Part shown: one piece after another, positions 1 through 7,738 of the stretch
Layout: each line of letters starts with the position of its first letter
Numbering within the stretch: the stretch's first letter is position 1
Assembly (NCBI GenBank): GCA_007692665.1
Contig: REBP01000079.1
Span: forward strand, 1-33,652
DNA from: Gemmatimonadales bacterium
GTDB taxonomy: Bacteria; Gemmatimonadota; Gemmatimonadetes; Longimicrobiales; Gaopeijiaceae
Direction of reading: 5' to 3'
Length of the DNA stretch: 33,652 nucleotides
The notes under the pieces: model-generated
Seen by the model: only the letters and a program-made list of their open reading frames with translations
Told to the model about the DNA's origin: nothing
Databases searched by the model: none
Made by a program: the position numbers and the translations under genes

Positions 1-2007
1 CACCTGGGCCAGGCGGGTAAGGTCGCCGTCCAGATACACCGGATCCGGCGGAAGGATAACGGTGAGCTGATGCCCGGCGGAATCGATGGCGTCCCGGGCC
101 GTCTCGATGGCCCCCTCCACCACATCCGAGAGGCGCACGGTTGCGCGGCGGAGTTCCATCTTGTCCTGGCTGAGGCGGGAGATGTCCAGGAGGTCGTCCA
201 CGAGCCGGACCAGGTGCTCCAGCTGGCGTTCCATGATGTCCCGGGCCTCGAGGACGGAAGGGGCGTCCGCCTCCGCCAGGCGCATCAGCTGCAGGCCGCT
301 CCGAAGCGGGGCGAGGGGGTTCCGGAGTTCGTGGGCCAGGAGCGCGATGAACCGGTCCTTGTTCTGGTCGGTCTCGCGAAGGAGGTCCTCCATCTCCCGC
401 CGCTCCGTGACGTCTCGCGTCGTCCCCGCCACGGCCTCGACCTCCCCGTCGGCCCCGAAGACCGGGACGAAGAGGTAGTCGTACATCCTCCGTCCGTAGG
501 CCCCCTGGAAGGGCACCTCGCCCCGGATCGGGCGGCCGGTCCTCCGGATCTCGTCGATCTCCCGCTCGTGCATCTCGGCGTGCCACGGTTCGTATCCGAC
601 GTCCAGCAGGCGCTTTCCCACGACCTCGTCGAGCGATTCCTTCTCCCACATTCCCAGGAGCGAGTCGTTCGCGAAGAGGATGCGGTAATCCAGGCTGAAG
701 ACGTAGACCAGGTCGGGAGTGCTGGAGAGGATCGCCTCGTGAAGCCTCTGCTGCCGCGCCGACTCGGAGGTGATCCGGGCCAGGTCCTCCTCGGCCTGTC
801 TTCGCTCGGTGAGATCGATCCCCTGGAGCAGGATGCCCGACATGGCCCCGCTTCCGTTGCGCAGAGGCTGGAAGACGAACTCGAGCGCGCGCGTCTCGGG
901 CTCTTCGCCGGGGACGCGCCGGAACTGGACGTTCATCTCCTCGGCGACGTAGGGCTCTCCCGTGCGATAGACCTCGTCCAGGATCTCCAGCAGTTCCTGC
1001 CCTTCCAGCTCCGGAAGCGCCTCCCGAACCGGCTTCCCGATGACGTCGCGTCTGCCCACCAGGTCGGCATGGCGCTGGTTTGCACGTTCGTAGACGTGGT
1101 CCGGCCCCCGGAACACGGCCATGAAGGAGGGGGCCCAGTGAAATACATCCGCCAGCCGGGATCGCTCTTCCTCGATTTCGCGCACCAGGGAGAGCCGCTC
1201 CAGTTCGTTTTCCCGCTGGGCGGTGATGTCCCGCGCGATCTTGGAGGCACCGGTCACGTTGCCGTCTCGGTCGCAGAGGGGCGATACCGTGAGCGAGATG
1301 TAGCGCAGTTCGCCGTCTCGGGTCCGGCGCACCGTCTCGAAATGCTCGATACGCTCCCCCTCGAGGAGCCGGGCCAGGATGGCGCCCTGCTCGTGCTCCC
1401 GGTCCGGCGGGACGATCAGCCCGATGGGCTGACCGATGGCCTCCTCCGCCGTGAAGCCGAAGAGGCGTTCCGCCCCGGCATTCCACGTGCGGATCGTGCC
1501 GTCGAGGGATTTGCTGATGATCGCATCGCGGGATGACTCGACGATGGCAGCCAACTGGGCCTGCGCCTCTTCCACCTGGTCGCATTCCGAGGCGGCCCGG
1601 AACAGGAGAATCGATCCCGCAGCGCCGGCTTCGCTCTCGGCAGCCCGGGAGCCTGCGGCGGTCCCGCGTCCTTCGGCGAGGGGGAGGACGCCCATCTCGA
1701 CGAGGAGACGGCTCCCGTTTCTCGCCACAAGGAGGGTCCGGTGACTCTCACCCGCTCCCTGCCCGGCCCGGAGCGCCGGGTTCTCCTCCTCCACTCCGGT
1801 CTCGGGATTGACGGTACGGCATACCCGTGCCGAGGGGCGGCCGAGTGCCTTGTCGGAGGACCACCCCGTCAGATCCTCGGCCACCCTGTTCATGAACGTG
1901 ACCCGCCCCTCGACGTCGGTGCCGATGACCGCGTCGCCCAGTCTTGCCAGCGTTTCTCCGAGGCCATGCGCGTGGAGCCACGCGTTTTCGCTTGTCGTCT
2001 CGGTCAT
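1..2007 (-). CDS. Multi-PAS sensor histidine kinase, C-terminus cut by window edge
   Basis: The minus strand reads openly from an ATG at 2007 to base 1 (669 codons), so the end of the catalytic domain lies outside the window. It starts MTETTSENAW and shows four PAS-like segments. The first is near residues 22-60 (GDAVIGTDVEGRVTFMN), then near 152 (AIVESSRDAIISKSLDGTI), near 282 (FHWAPSFMAVF) and near 417 (LSSTPDLVYVFSLDYRILF). The HisKA domain follows, with the phosphoacceptor H559 in LLAHELRNPLAPL, a dimerisation helix (LVRLVDDLLDISRLSQDKMEL) and the first part of the HATPase (DGDLTRLAQV). No membrane segment is visible, so it is probably a cytoplasmic sensor; its signal is unknown. No response regulator is in view; it may lie to the left or be fused at the missing C-terminus. 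The domain assignment is firm. Confidence 0.93.
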   Translation of the reverse strand, partial: MTETTSENAWLHAHGLGETLARLGDAVIGTDVEGRVTFMNRVAEDLTGWSSDKALGRPSARVCRTVNPETGVEEENPALRAGQGAGESHRTLLVARNGSRLLVEMGVLPLAEGRGTAAGSRAAESEAGAAGSILLFRAASECDQVEEAQAQLAAIVESSRDAIISKSLDGTIRTWNAGAERLFGFTAEEAIGQPIGLIVPPDREHEQGAILARLLEGERIEHFETVRRTRDGELRYISLTVSPLCDRDGNVTGASKIARDITAQRENELERLSLVREIEEERSRLADVFHWAPSFMAVFRGPDHVYERANQRHADLVGRRDVIGKPVREALPELEGQELLEILDEVYRTGEPYVAEEMNVQFRRVPGEEPETRALEFVFQPLRNGSGAMSGILLQGIDLTERRQAEEDLARITSESARQQRLHEAILSSTPDLVYVFSLDYRILFANDSLLGMWEKESLDEVVGKRLLDVGYEPWHAEMHEREIDEIRRTGRPIRGEVPFQGAYGRRMYDYLFVPVFGADGEVEAVAGTTRDVTERREMEDLLRETDQNKDRFIALLAHELRNPLAPLRSGLQLMRLAEADAPSVLEARDIMERQLEHLVRLVDDLLDISRLSQDKMELRRATVRLSDVVEGAIETARDAIDSAGHQLTVILPPDPVYLDGDLTRLAQV

Positions 2008-2192
2008 GCCGGGGGGACTCCCGAAGCACTTTCGACTTCGATTCGGTGGGGCAGGACTCCATGGAGATGCTCAAAAGTGTACCCCGAAGCCGAGGGTGTG
2101 GCAACACGGCAGGAGGGGCGCCCGGCGAACCGACCGGTGCCTCGCCAGCGGCCAGCACCGGAGGAGGAAAGGCGGATCCGGAACGCCCCTGC

Positions 2193-2579
2193 CTACCGCG
2201 CGCGCCGGCCCGTCCCCCGGACAGGGAACGCTACCGCGACGGCCATGGCGCCCCCGCGTCCCGGGGAAAGCCGGAGATGGTCGAGATGGAGTGCCTCCCG
2301 CCGTTCCCTCGGGATCCGGCTGCCGAGCCAGGCGCCGATTCCTGACCCCAGCACCCCCCCGGCCACGACCAGGCCGACGCAGTAGGAGGAATCGATGGCA
2401 TCCTGATTGCGGTCCCGGTTGCAGAGGCTGGTCGAATCGCCGGACCAGAGAACCACGGCAGTGGCACCGGCCCCCACCGCCGCGCCGGAAACGGCACCGG
2501 CTTTCCAGTGGGACTCCTGGGCGTGAGCGGCGGGAGCAGGGAGAAGTCCGACCATGAGGAGAAGGATGAAGGCACGCAC
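2193..2579 (-). CDS. Small glycine-rich exported protein of unknown function
   Basis: I chose the GTG at 2579 because it sits about 7 bases after a GGGGAAG ribosome-binding site and opens directly on a signal peptide (VRAFILLLMVGLLPAPAAHAQ, cleavage after AHAQ). Longer in-frame starts upstream give only low-complexity sequence. The mature protein is about 107 residues. It has two glycine/alanine-rich hydrophobic stretches (AGAVSGAAVGAGATAVVLW and VGLVVAGGVLGSGIGAWLG) resembling the glycine-zipper pattern of small envelope proteins, with two cysteines between them, and ends in a basic tail. I recognise no family. The 290 bp between it and the divergent DedA gene must hold both promoters, but I cannot identify either with confidence. 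Confidence 0.6.
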   Translation of the reverse strand: MRAFILLLMVGLLPAPAAHAQESHWKAGAVSGAAVGAGATAVVLWSGDSTSLCNRDRNQDAIDSSYCVGLVVAGGVLGSGIGAWLGSRIPRERREALHLDHLRLSPGRGGAMAVAVAFPVRGTGRRAR

Positions 2580-2869
2580 GAGGTTTCTTCCCCCACACGA
2601 AGTGTGGCGACAGGGGATGGTGAGGAATCGGCAGTCCCCGGAGGGCAGACCGACGCGGCTTGTCCGCCCACCTACGAACCGCAGGCCTCCGGGGATTCGG
2701 AGGGCCGCCGTTTCTTCGGCCGGGTGCCGGGACGCGAACGGGACCGTGCGAGGCTGGACTTTCCGATCTCTCGCCGGTAGCGTCGGGGGCACCGATTCAG
2801 CCGGCCCGCGGGGGAGATCCGGCACCTTCTTCCCCGGCCGGCCCGGATGGAACGTCATGGACCGCAGTC

Positions 2870-4372
2870 ATGGGTGATCTGGCCGAACGGGTCATCGATG
2901 CGCTTCTTGGCCTCCCTCCGGCGACGGTGTACGCCCTCATCGCCGTTCTCTGCTGGGCGGAGGCCGCCTTCTTCCTGGGGTTCGTCACCCCCGGGGAACT
3001 GGCGGTAGCCGCCGGCGGAATCCTCGCCTCCCGCGGACGCGTCCTCTTCGGATGGCTCATCGTCGTGGTCGTCGCGGGCACCCTCCTGGGAAATTCCACC
3101 GGGTACTACCTGGGGCGGCGCTGGGGCGAGGGGATGCTGAACTGGGGTCCGCTCCAGCGGTTCTTCGGTGCTCCCATCGGCAAGGCCCAGGCCTTCATGA
3201 AGCGGCGAGGGGAGTGGGCCATCGTGCTCGGACGCCTCACGACCCCGACCCGAATCGCCGTGCCATTCCTGGCCGGCGCTTCGCGCATGCCCTACCGACG
3301 GTTCGTGATCTACGACGTGCCGGCCACCATCGGGTGGGCCGTGGCCTGGACCACGCTGGGCTTCGTTCTGGGGGAGTCGTGGGAACTCCTGCAGGACGTG
3401 GCCGGCACCGCGGCGCTCCTCGTCCTGATCCTCTTCGTGTCGGCGCTGGTGATCCGGTGGGTGGCCACCCGGATCGCCCGGAACCAGAAGCGGATCCAGT
3501 GGGCGTTCCAGCGCCTCCTCGTGCGCACCGGGACCCAGGGACTGGCTCGGCGACTGGCTCCGGCCTTCGGCTGGCTCGGGCGGCGCCTGGACCCGAGGCT
3601 GGCCCGGGGACTCAGTCTCACGGTGGCCTTCTTCACGCTGCTCATCGCGGTGGGTGCCGTCGGGGTCGTCATGAGCCAGACCCAGGCGGTGCGGGGCCTC
3701 GCCCTCATCGACTTCCCGGTGCTCGAGTGGATGGCGTCGGTTCGCACCCCCGAGGCGGTTGCGTTTTCCCGGACGGTCCTGGAGGCCTTCCGCTGGCCCG
3801 GCGTCGTCTTCCTCGGCCTCCCCGCCGCCGCGCTGGTGGCGTGGGGTGTCGGTTGGGCGCCGGCTCTGCGGGTGGCCGTGGGGATCATCGGCGCGGGCGG
3901 AGGAACCTTCTTCCTGGACCGCATGGTCCTGGAAGGCATCGTTCCCCGGGCGGAGTACCCCTCCGTTCCCGTGGCCGTGGCGGCGGCCTTCCTTGTCCAC
4001 GGGACCGCCATCGTGGCCCGGCGGTCCGGGTGGGGGCCTGCGGTATCGACGGCAGGGATCGGCACGTTCGTGGTCTTCGCCGTGGGACTGGGCACGCTGG
4101 TGGCCGGGTGGGCCGCCCCGTCCGGGATCGCCCTGGGATTTGCCATGGGTGTGGGATGGGCCGCCGCCCTCGAGATTCCCCGGGCCGTCCTGGGGGGGAC
4201 CCCGACGCCGCTCGCCGAGGTTCTCGTCCCCGATGAACCGGATGACGCCGCCTCGGAGGATCCCGTCCAGGCGGACCCCGTCCAGGCGGATCCCGTCCCG
4301 GAGGATCCGTCCCCTGCCGATCCTCCTCCCACCGATGCCGGCCGGCGCCCCGGGCACGGCGGGGCGACCTGA
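2870..4372 (+). CDS. DedA-family membrane protein fused to a degenerate PAP2-like domain
   Basis: The start is taken at ATG 2870, since upstream in-frame sequence is low complexity and DedA homology begins immediately; the protein is 500 residues. Residues 15-200 are a DedA/VTT domain: E43 in TPGELAVAAGG, GYYLGRRWG near 78-86, and GRLTTPTRIAVPFLAG with R122 and R128, equivalents of residues essential in YqjA/YghB. DedA proteins act in membrane lipid translocation and envelope homeostasis. After a basic linker (200-245), residues 246-443 are hydrophobic and follow the layout of the PAP2 lipid phosphatase found in DedA-PAP2 fusions, but the catalytic motifs are gone. YPSVPVA stands where PSGH is expected, and the SR-x5-H motif is replaced by GTLVAGWAAPSG. 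The tail (460-490) is a Pro/Asp-rich repeat. The DedA part is certain; a pseudo-PAP2 identity is likely but unproven. Confidence 0.88.
   Translation: MGDLAERVIDALLGLPPATVYALIAVLCWAEAAFFLGFVTPGELAVAAGGILASRGRVLFGWLIVVVVAGTLLGNSTGYYLGRRWGEGMLNWGPLQRFFGAPIGKAQAFMKRRGEWAIVLGRLTTPTRIAVPFLAGASRMPYRRFVIYDVPATIGWAVAWTTLGFVLGESWELLQDVAGTAALLVLILFVSALVIRWVATRIARNQKRIQWAFQRLLVRTGTQGLARRLAPAFGWLGRRLDPRLARGLSLTVAFFTLLIAVGAVGVVMSQTQAVRGLALIDFPVLEWMASVRTPEAVAFSRTVLEAFRWPGVVFLGLPAAALVAWGVGWAPALRVAVGIIGAGGGTFFLDRMVLEGIVPRAEYPSVPVAVAAAFLVHGTAIVARRSGWGPAVSTAGIGTFVVFAVGLGTLVAGWAAPSGIALGFAMGVGWAAALEIPRAVLGGTPTPLAEVLVPDEPDDAASEDPVQADPVQADPVPEDPSPADPPPTDAGRRPGHGGAT
4259..4318 (+). repeat. 15-bp coding tandem repeat in the DedA-protein tail
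   Basis: Units of the form GAYCCCGTCCAGGCG begin at 4259 and 4274, with degenerate copies at 4289 and 4304. They encode repeated DPVQA/DPVPE in the hydrophilic C-terminal tail, probably a disordered and length-variable extension. Confidence 0.7.
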
Positions 4373-4403
4373 CCCCCCGCCGGTCATCCCTGCCGCAGTT
4401 CCA

Positions 4404-5045
4404 TCACCGCAGGATCATCAGCGAGACCTTGCACTTCCGGATCATGGAGGTGGTCGTGCTGCCGACGATGAGCCGACGGACCCGGGAGTGTCCGTAGGCG
4501 CCCATGATGAGGAGGTCCACCCGGTTCTCCTGCTGGTAGCGGGGGAGGGCGTCGTCGGGGTTGCCGGGGACGACGGCGGTGGGCGCCTCGAAGCCGGCGG
4601 CCTCGAGGGTGGCGGCGGCCTCGGCAAGCGCCTCCCGCGCCTCGGGCTTCTCGGTGCCGACGTAGACGAGGTGGCACGGGATCCCGCGGAAGAGGGGGCT
4701 CGCGGCGACCATGGCAACGCCCTTCCGGGCGGTGGCGCTTCCGTCATACGCGAACATGATCCGCTCCGGCGGAGCAAAACCCTGCTGCGCCACGAGGATC
4801 GGCTTGGAAATCGCGCGAATCACCTGTTCCAGGTGGCGACCCAGGTGACCGTGCTCCGACGCCGACTCGGTGCCTCGCTTGCCGACGACGAGCATCCTCG
4901 TCTCGTGCTCGAGGGCGACCACCGCGTCCACGAGTTCGCCGTGGCGCTGCCGGGTCTCCACCCGGGCCGTGAAGGGCTCCCTGCCGGGCCCCCCGGATTC
5001 GATGCGCCCACGGGCCGCCTCCAGGAGAAGCCGACCCCGCTCCAT
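4404..5045 (-). CDS. Tandem universal stress protein (UspA family), N-terminal domain truncated
   Basis: From ATG 5045 this gives 213 residues. Usp-like sequence in the same frame already exists upstream (SRERLLEELASLDEKRARLA, about 5100-5048), so the ATG is an internal methionine of a longer ancestral protein. The first Usp domain keeps only its second half, ending LVVGKRGTESAS and HLGRHLEQVIR. The second domain is complete: it starts RIMFAYDGSATARKG and carries the ATP-binding signature G-x2-G-x9-G-S (GAYGHSRVRRLIVGSTT) near its end, then CKVSLMIL. Full tandem Usp proteins are about 280-290 residues, so roughly 70-90 are missing. It directly follows the broken ABC ATPase on the same strand and reading out of it, consistent with a deletion joining two genes. 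Whether the remnant is expressed is unknown; the second domain could still fold. Confidence 0.8.
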   Translation of the reverse strand: MERGRLLLEAARGRIESGGPGREPFTARVETRQRHGELVDAVVALEHETRMLVVGKRGTESASEHGHLGRHLEQVIRAISKPILVAQQGFAPPERIMFAYDGSATARKGVAMVAASPLFRGIPCHLVYVGTEKPEAREALAEAAATLEAAGFEAPTAVVPGNPDDALPRYQQENRVDLLIMGAYGHSRVRRLIVGSTTTSMIRKCKVSLMILR

Positions 5046-5461
5046 GGCCAGCCGGGCGCGTTTCTCGTCCAGGCTCGCCAGTTCCTCGAGGAGCCGCTCC
5101 CGCGAGGGAGCTCGACGTTCTCCTGTGCCGACGTGCGGGGAAGGAGATGGAAGGCCTGGAAGACGAAGCCGAGGGTCCGGTTCCGAACCCGCGCCAGCTC
5201 CCGGGGGCCGAGGGTGGCCACGTCCTCCCCGTTCAGCAGGTAGCTCCCCGCGCTGGGCTGGTCCAGACAGCCGAGCACGTTCATCAGCGTGGACTTCCCC
5301 GAGCCGCTGGGGCCCATGATGGCCAGGAACTCACCCTCCTCCACCGTGAGGTCGATGCCGCGAAGCGCCTTCACGGTGACCTTGCCCGTGTCGTAGAAAC
5401 GGGTGATCCCCCTGAGCTGGACCACGGGCGTTCCGGAGGCTTGCGAACCGAGGCTGGGCAT
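4820..5461 (-). pseudogene. MacB/LolD-type ABC transporter ATPase, truncated after the Q-loop
   Basis: From ATG 5461, 14 bp after the macA stop, the first 119 codons are a clear MacB/LolD-type nucleotide-binding domain. They include the start VVQLRGITRFYDTG, Walker A GPSGSGKST, the D-loop-proximal LGCLDQPSAGSYLLNGEDV, and the Q-loop FVFQAFHLLPRTSAQENVELP. Homology ends at about 5105. The remaining codons (RGSGSSRNWRAW onward, to the stop at 4820) are an out-of-frame reading of the Usp gene. The LSGGQ signature, Walker B, H-loop and any permease are absent, so it cannot hydrolyse ATP. Intact systems of this type have macA, ATPase and FtsX/MacB permease in a row. Real deletion or assembly misjoin cannot be distinguished from this sequence. 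Confidence 0.85.
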
Positions 5462-5475
5462 CCTGGCGCCCCCCG

Positions 5476-6645
5476 TCAGAAGGTGGCCTGGGAACCGGTG
5501 AGGAGGCTCCGCCCCCCGTTGGACTCTTCGCCGGCCAGCGAGAGGCCCACCGCGACAACATCGCCTTCCTCGAGCCCGGAGAGGATCTCCGTGTAGGCAC
5601 CGTCGGTGAGCCCTGTCCTGACGGCTACCGCCTGCAGGCCGCCATTCAGCACCACGTAGACCCGCCCCGCGGTCCCGGGGGCGTCGGAGTCCGCGCCGCT
5701 CGACGGCGGGTCGGGAGGGCGAATGTTGTCGGGAAGGCGAGCCCGAAGCGCCGTGTTCCGCACCCGAAGCACGTCGCGAACCTCGTCGGTGATGATGCGG
5801 ACTTCGGCCGTCATTCCCGGCTTGAGCAGTCCTTCCTCGTTGTCGACGGCGATGATCGTCTCGTAGTGGACGACATTGTCCTGCATGACCGGGGCATTCC
5901 GGACCTGGATCACTTCTCCGACGAACTCCCGCCCCCGATGCGCATCCACGAGGAAGCGCACCTGCTGCCCTTCGGCGACCTCACCAATGTCGGCCTCCGA
6001 GACGCTGGCATGAATGTGCATCTGCGAAAGGTCCGACGCGCTCTCGAACAGGACGGGCGCGGAAAGGCTGGCCGCCACGGTCTGTCCCACGTCGACACTC
6101 CGGGAGATCACGATGCCATGGCTCGGTGCGGTGATCGTGCTTCGCTCGAGCTCGCGCACTGCCGCGTCGAGGGCGTGGCGCCGGACCTGGACCTGGGCCT
6201 CGGCCTGGGAGAGGCTCGCCCTCGCCTGGTCCACGTCCGAGGGGGACACGAACTGGAGGGCGCGCAGTTCCTGGGTCCGCTCCCACTGGTGCCGGGCAAG
6301 CTCGAGTCCGGCCTCGGCGGAGGCCAGCTCGGCCTCGGCGGAACTCACCGCTGCCCGAAAGGTGGACGGATCGATCTGGGCAATGACCTGGCCGCGGCGA
6401 ACCGGGCTGTTGAAGTCCACCATGATCTCGTCGATGATGCCCGAGACCTGGCTGCCCACCTCGACCCGCTGGACCGGCTGGAGCGAGCCGAAGGCGGTGA
6501 TCCGCTGGGACACGTCGCCGCGGTTCACGACCTCGGTGTGCAGGGGCGGAAGGCTTCCCTCGGCAGAGGAAGCGCGGCTCGTGACCCACCAGAGGCCCGC
6601 GCCGAGGACCACAAGGAGCACGATTCCGACTTGCAGACGCTTCAT
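5476..6645 (-). CDS. macA: MacA-like periplasmic adaptor (HlyD/RND-MFP family)
   Basis: A 389-residue membrane-fusion protein. It has an N-terminal membrane anchor (residues 6-22, VGIVLLVVLGAGLWWV), the first half-lipoyl segment (GSLQPVQRVEVGSQVSGII), and a coiled-coil hairpin rich in Ala, Glu and Gln (about 95-165). The second lipoyl half follows (STITAPSHGIVISRSVDVGQ), then a beta-barrel domain (IGEVAEGQQVRFLVDAHRG) and a membrane-proximal domain ending GLEEGDVVAVGLSL. Such adaptors link an inner-membrane ABC transporter to an outer-membrane channel for efflux of macrolides, peptides or lipids. The gene itself looks intact, but its ATPase partner is truncated and no permease follows, so the local tripartite system appears dead. 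No strong ribosome-binding site precedes ATG 6645. A repeat cluster at 6674-6706 lies just upstream. Confidence 0.9.
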   Translation of the reverse strand: MKRLQVGIVLLVVLGAGLWWVTSRASSAEGSLPPLHTEVVNRGDVSQRITAFGSLQPVQRVEVGSQVSGIIDEIMVDFNSPVRRGQVIAQIDPSTFRAAVSSAEAELASAEAGLELARHQWERTQELRALQFVSPSDVDQARASLSQAEAQVQVRRHALDAAVRELERSTITAPSHGIVISRSVDVGQTVAASLSAPVLFESASDLSQMHIHASVSEADIGEVAEGQQVRFLVDAHRGREFVGEVIQVRNAPVMQDNVVHYETIIAVDNEEGLLKPGMTAEVRIITDEVRDVLRVRNTALRARLPDNIRPPDPPSSGADSDAPGTAGRVYVVLNGGLQAVAVRTGLTDGAYTEILSGLEEGDVVAVGLSLAGEESNGGRSLLTGSQATF

Positions 6646-6673
6646 GGCAGGACGTGTGCTTGAGGAGATCGTG

Positions 6674-6706
6674 GAGAACGAAGCGAACTGTTCTCTACTC
6701 TAGAAC
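6674..6706 (-). promoter_or_regulatory. Candidate operator: clustered GAGAAC/GTTCTC half-sites upstream of macA
   Basis: Three half-sites lie in 33 bp, 29 bp upstream of macA. GAGAAC (6674-6679) pairs with GTTCTC (6690-6695) across 10 bases, and GTTCT (6690-6694) pairs with AGAAC (6702-6706) across 7. The region is less GC-rich than its surroundings. Binding by a repressor of an efflux operon is a guess; no regulator gene is adjacent. Confidence 0.35.
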
Positions 6707-6750
6707 ACCCCCAAGGTTCGGCATCTGTTGAGCCGGCTCGCCCGATCGAC

Positions 6751-7260
6751 TCAGAATGCGAAGCCGACGTTCACGATTCTGAAGGTGGGGATGAACTTGA
6801 GGCTCACCTCGTCGGGAGATCCGATGATCCGCTTGAGGCCGAACCCGAGCCCGACGTAGAAGTTGTCCTGGGCGCCCATGAGCCAGCTTCGGTTCACATC
6901 GAATCCGAACCCGAAGTAGGTCCCCTCGTCGGTCACGCTGGTCAGCCCGACCTTGGACCCGAAGGCCCAGCCGTCCAGGGGGACGCCCGACGGATAGAAG
7001 CGCCAGAAGGCATCCACGTTCACGTACCGGTCATCGCTCCGCGAGAAGGTCGACCCGCCGATTCCCGCCGTGCTCGACTCGGTCACGATGCGCTCGTACT
7101 CGGCATTGAAGAGCTCGAGGAGAAGCCCGAACGGGTTCGCCGAGATCACCTGCTGGTAGGGATGACCCTGCGCGGACTGCGCGGCGGCCGGGGACGCCAC
7201 GCCGACCAGGATCGCCGACGCGGAAAGGGCCAGAATCGAGCGGAGGAGGAGGATTCGCAT
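6751..7260 (-). CDS. Small outer-membrane beta-barrel protein, unknown function
   Basis: A 169-residue protein with a clear Sec signal peptide (MRILLLRSILALSASAILVG, cleavage after SPAAAQ, residue 28). The mature part alternates polar and aromatic residues in short strands (FGLLLELFNAEYERIV, VDAFWRFYPSG, YFGFGFDV, NFYVGLGFGLKRI) and ends in Phe, the usual outer-membrane C-terminal signature. The pattern resembles small 8-stranded barrels of the OmpW or DUF3575 type, but I cannot assign a family. It is separated by 136 bp from csaA upstream and by 105 bp from macA downstream, so it probably has its own promoter. Confidence 0.75.
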   Translation of the reverse strand: MRILLLRSILALSASAILVGVASPAAAQSAQGHPYQQVISANPFGLLLELFNAEYERIVTESSTAGIGGSTFSRSDDRYVNVDAFWRFYPSGVPLDGWAFGSKVGLTSVTDEGTYFGFGFDVNRSWLMGAQDNFYVGLGFGLKRIIGSPDEVSLKFIPTFRIVNVGFAF

Positions 7261-7396
7261 GGTCCTGGGGGACTGGGGAGTGGGCGTCGGCGCATCGGCA
7301 GCCGGGGGCAGGCACCGTGCCCGAAGTTATCGACACCCGAAACCGCCCACAACGGCCCCCCCCCGGCCGGAGCGACCCGTTCCCTCGGACGAGCCC

Positions 7397-7735
7397 TCAG
7401 AGGAGCCTACGTCCCGGAGGCACGGGCCGGTCGGGGACGCAGAGCACCACGTTGCCGTCCTCGTCGTGAAATCCCGTCACCAGGCACTCGGACATGACGG
7501 GCCCGATCTGCCGGGGAGGGAAGTTCACCACCCCCACCACGAGCTTTCCAACCAGTTCCGACACGTCGTAGAGCCCCGTGATCTGCGCGCTGGACTTGAG
7601 GATGCCGGTGGGCTCACCGAAGTCCACCCGCAGGATGTACGCGGGCTTCCGCGCCTCGGGGAAGGGGAGCGCCTCGACGATCCGCCCCACCTTCAGTTCC
7701 ACGCGCTGGAAGTCGTCCCAGTCGATGGTGTCCAC
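7397..7735 (-). CDS. csaA: CsaA-like tRNA-binding-domain protein (export-related chaperone)
   Basis: 112 residues from a GTG start at 7735, which follows the stop of the upstream binding-protein gene by 3 bp. The whole protein is one EMAP/Trbp111-type OB fold: VELKVGRIVEALPFPEARKP, YILRVDFGEP, SSAQITGLYDVSELVGKLV, VVNFPPRQIGPVMSECLVTGF. These match CsaA of Bacillus, a dimeric chaperone-like protein of about 110 residues associated with SecA-dependent export. Length and motifs are complete. It is the last gene of the minus-strand set that begins with the ArsR-type regulator. Confidence 0.92.
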   Translation of the reverse strand: MDTIDWDDFQRVELKVGRIVEALPFPEARKPAYILRVDFGEPTGILKSSAQITGLYDVSELVGKLVVGVVNFPPRQIGPVMSECLVTGFHDEDGNVVLCVPDRPVPPGRRLL

Positions 7736-7738
7736 GCG

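Noticed and set aside
70-1536. A 488-codon plus-strand open frame.
   Set aside because: Codon-aligned mirror of the histidine kinase; the minus strand carries PAS and HisKA motifs.
2857-2877. Possible six-codon leader peptide (MDRSHG) overlapping the DedA start.
   Set aside because: Too short to support; only a weak GGATGG upstream and no attenuator structure.
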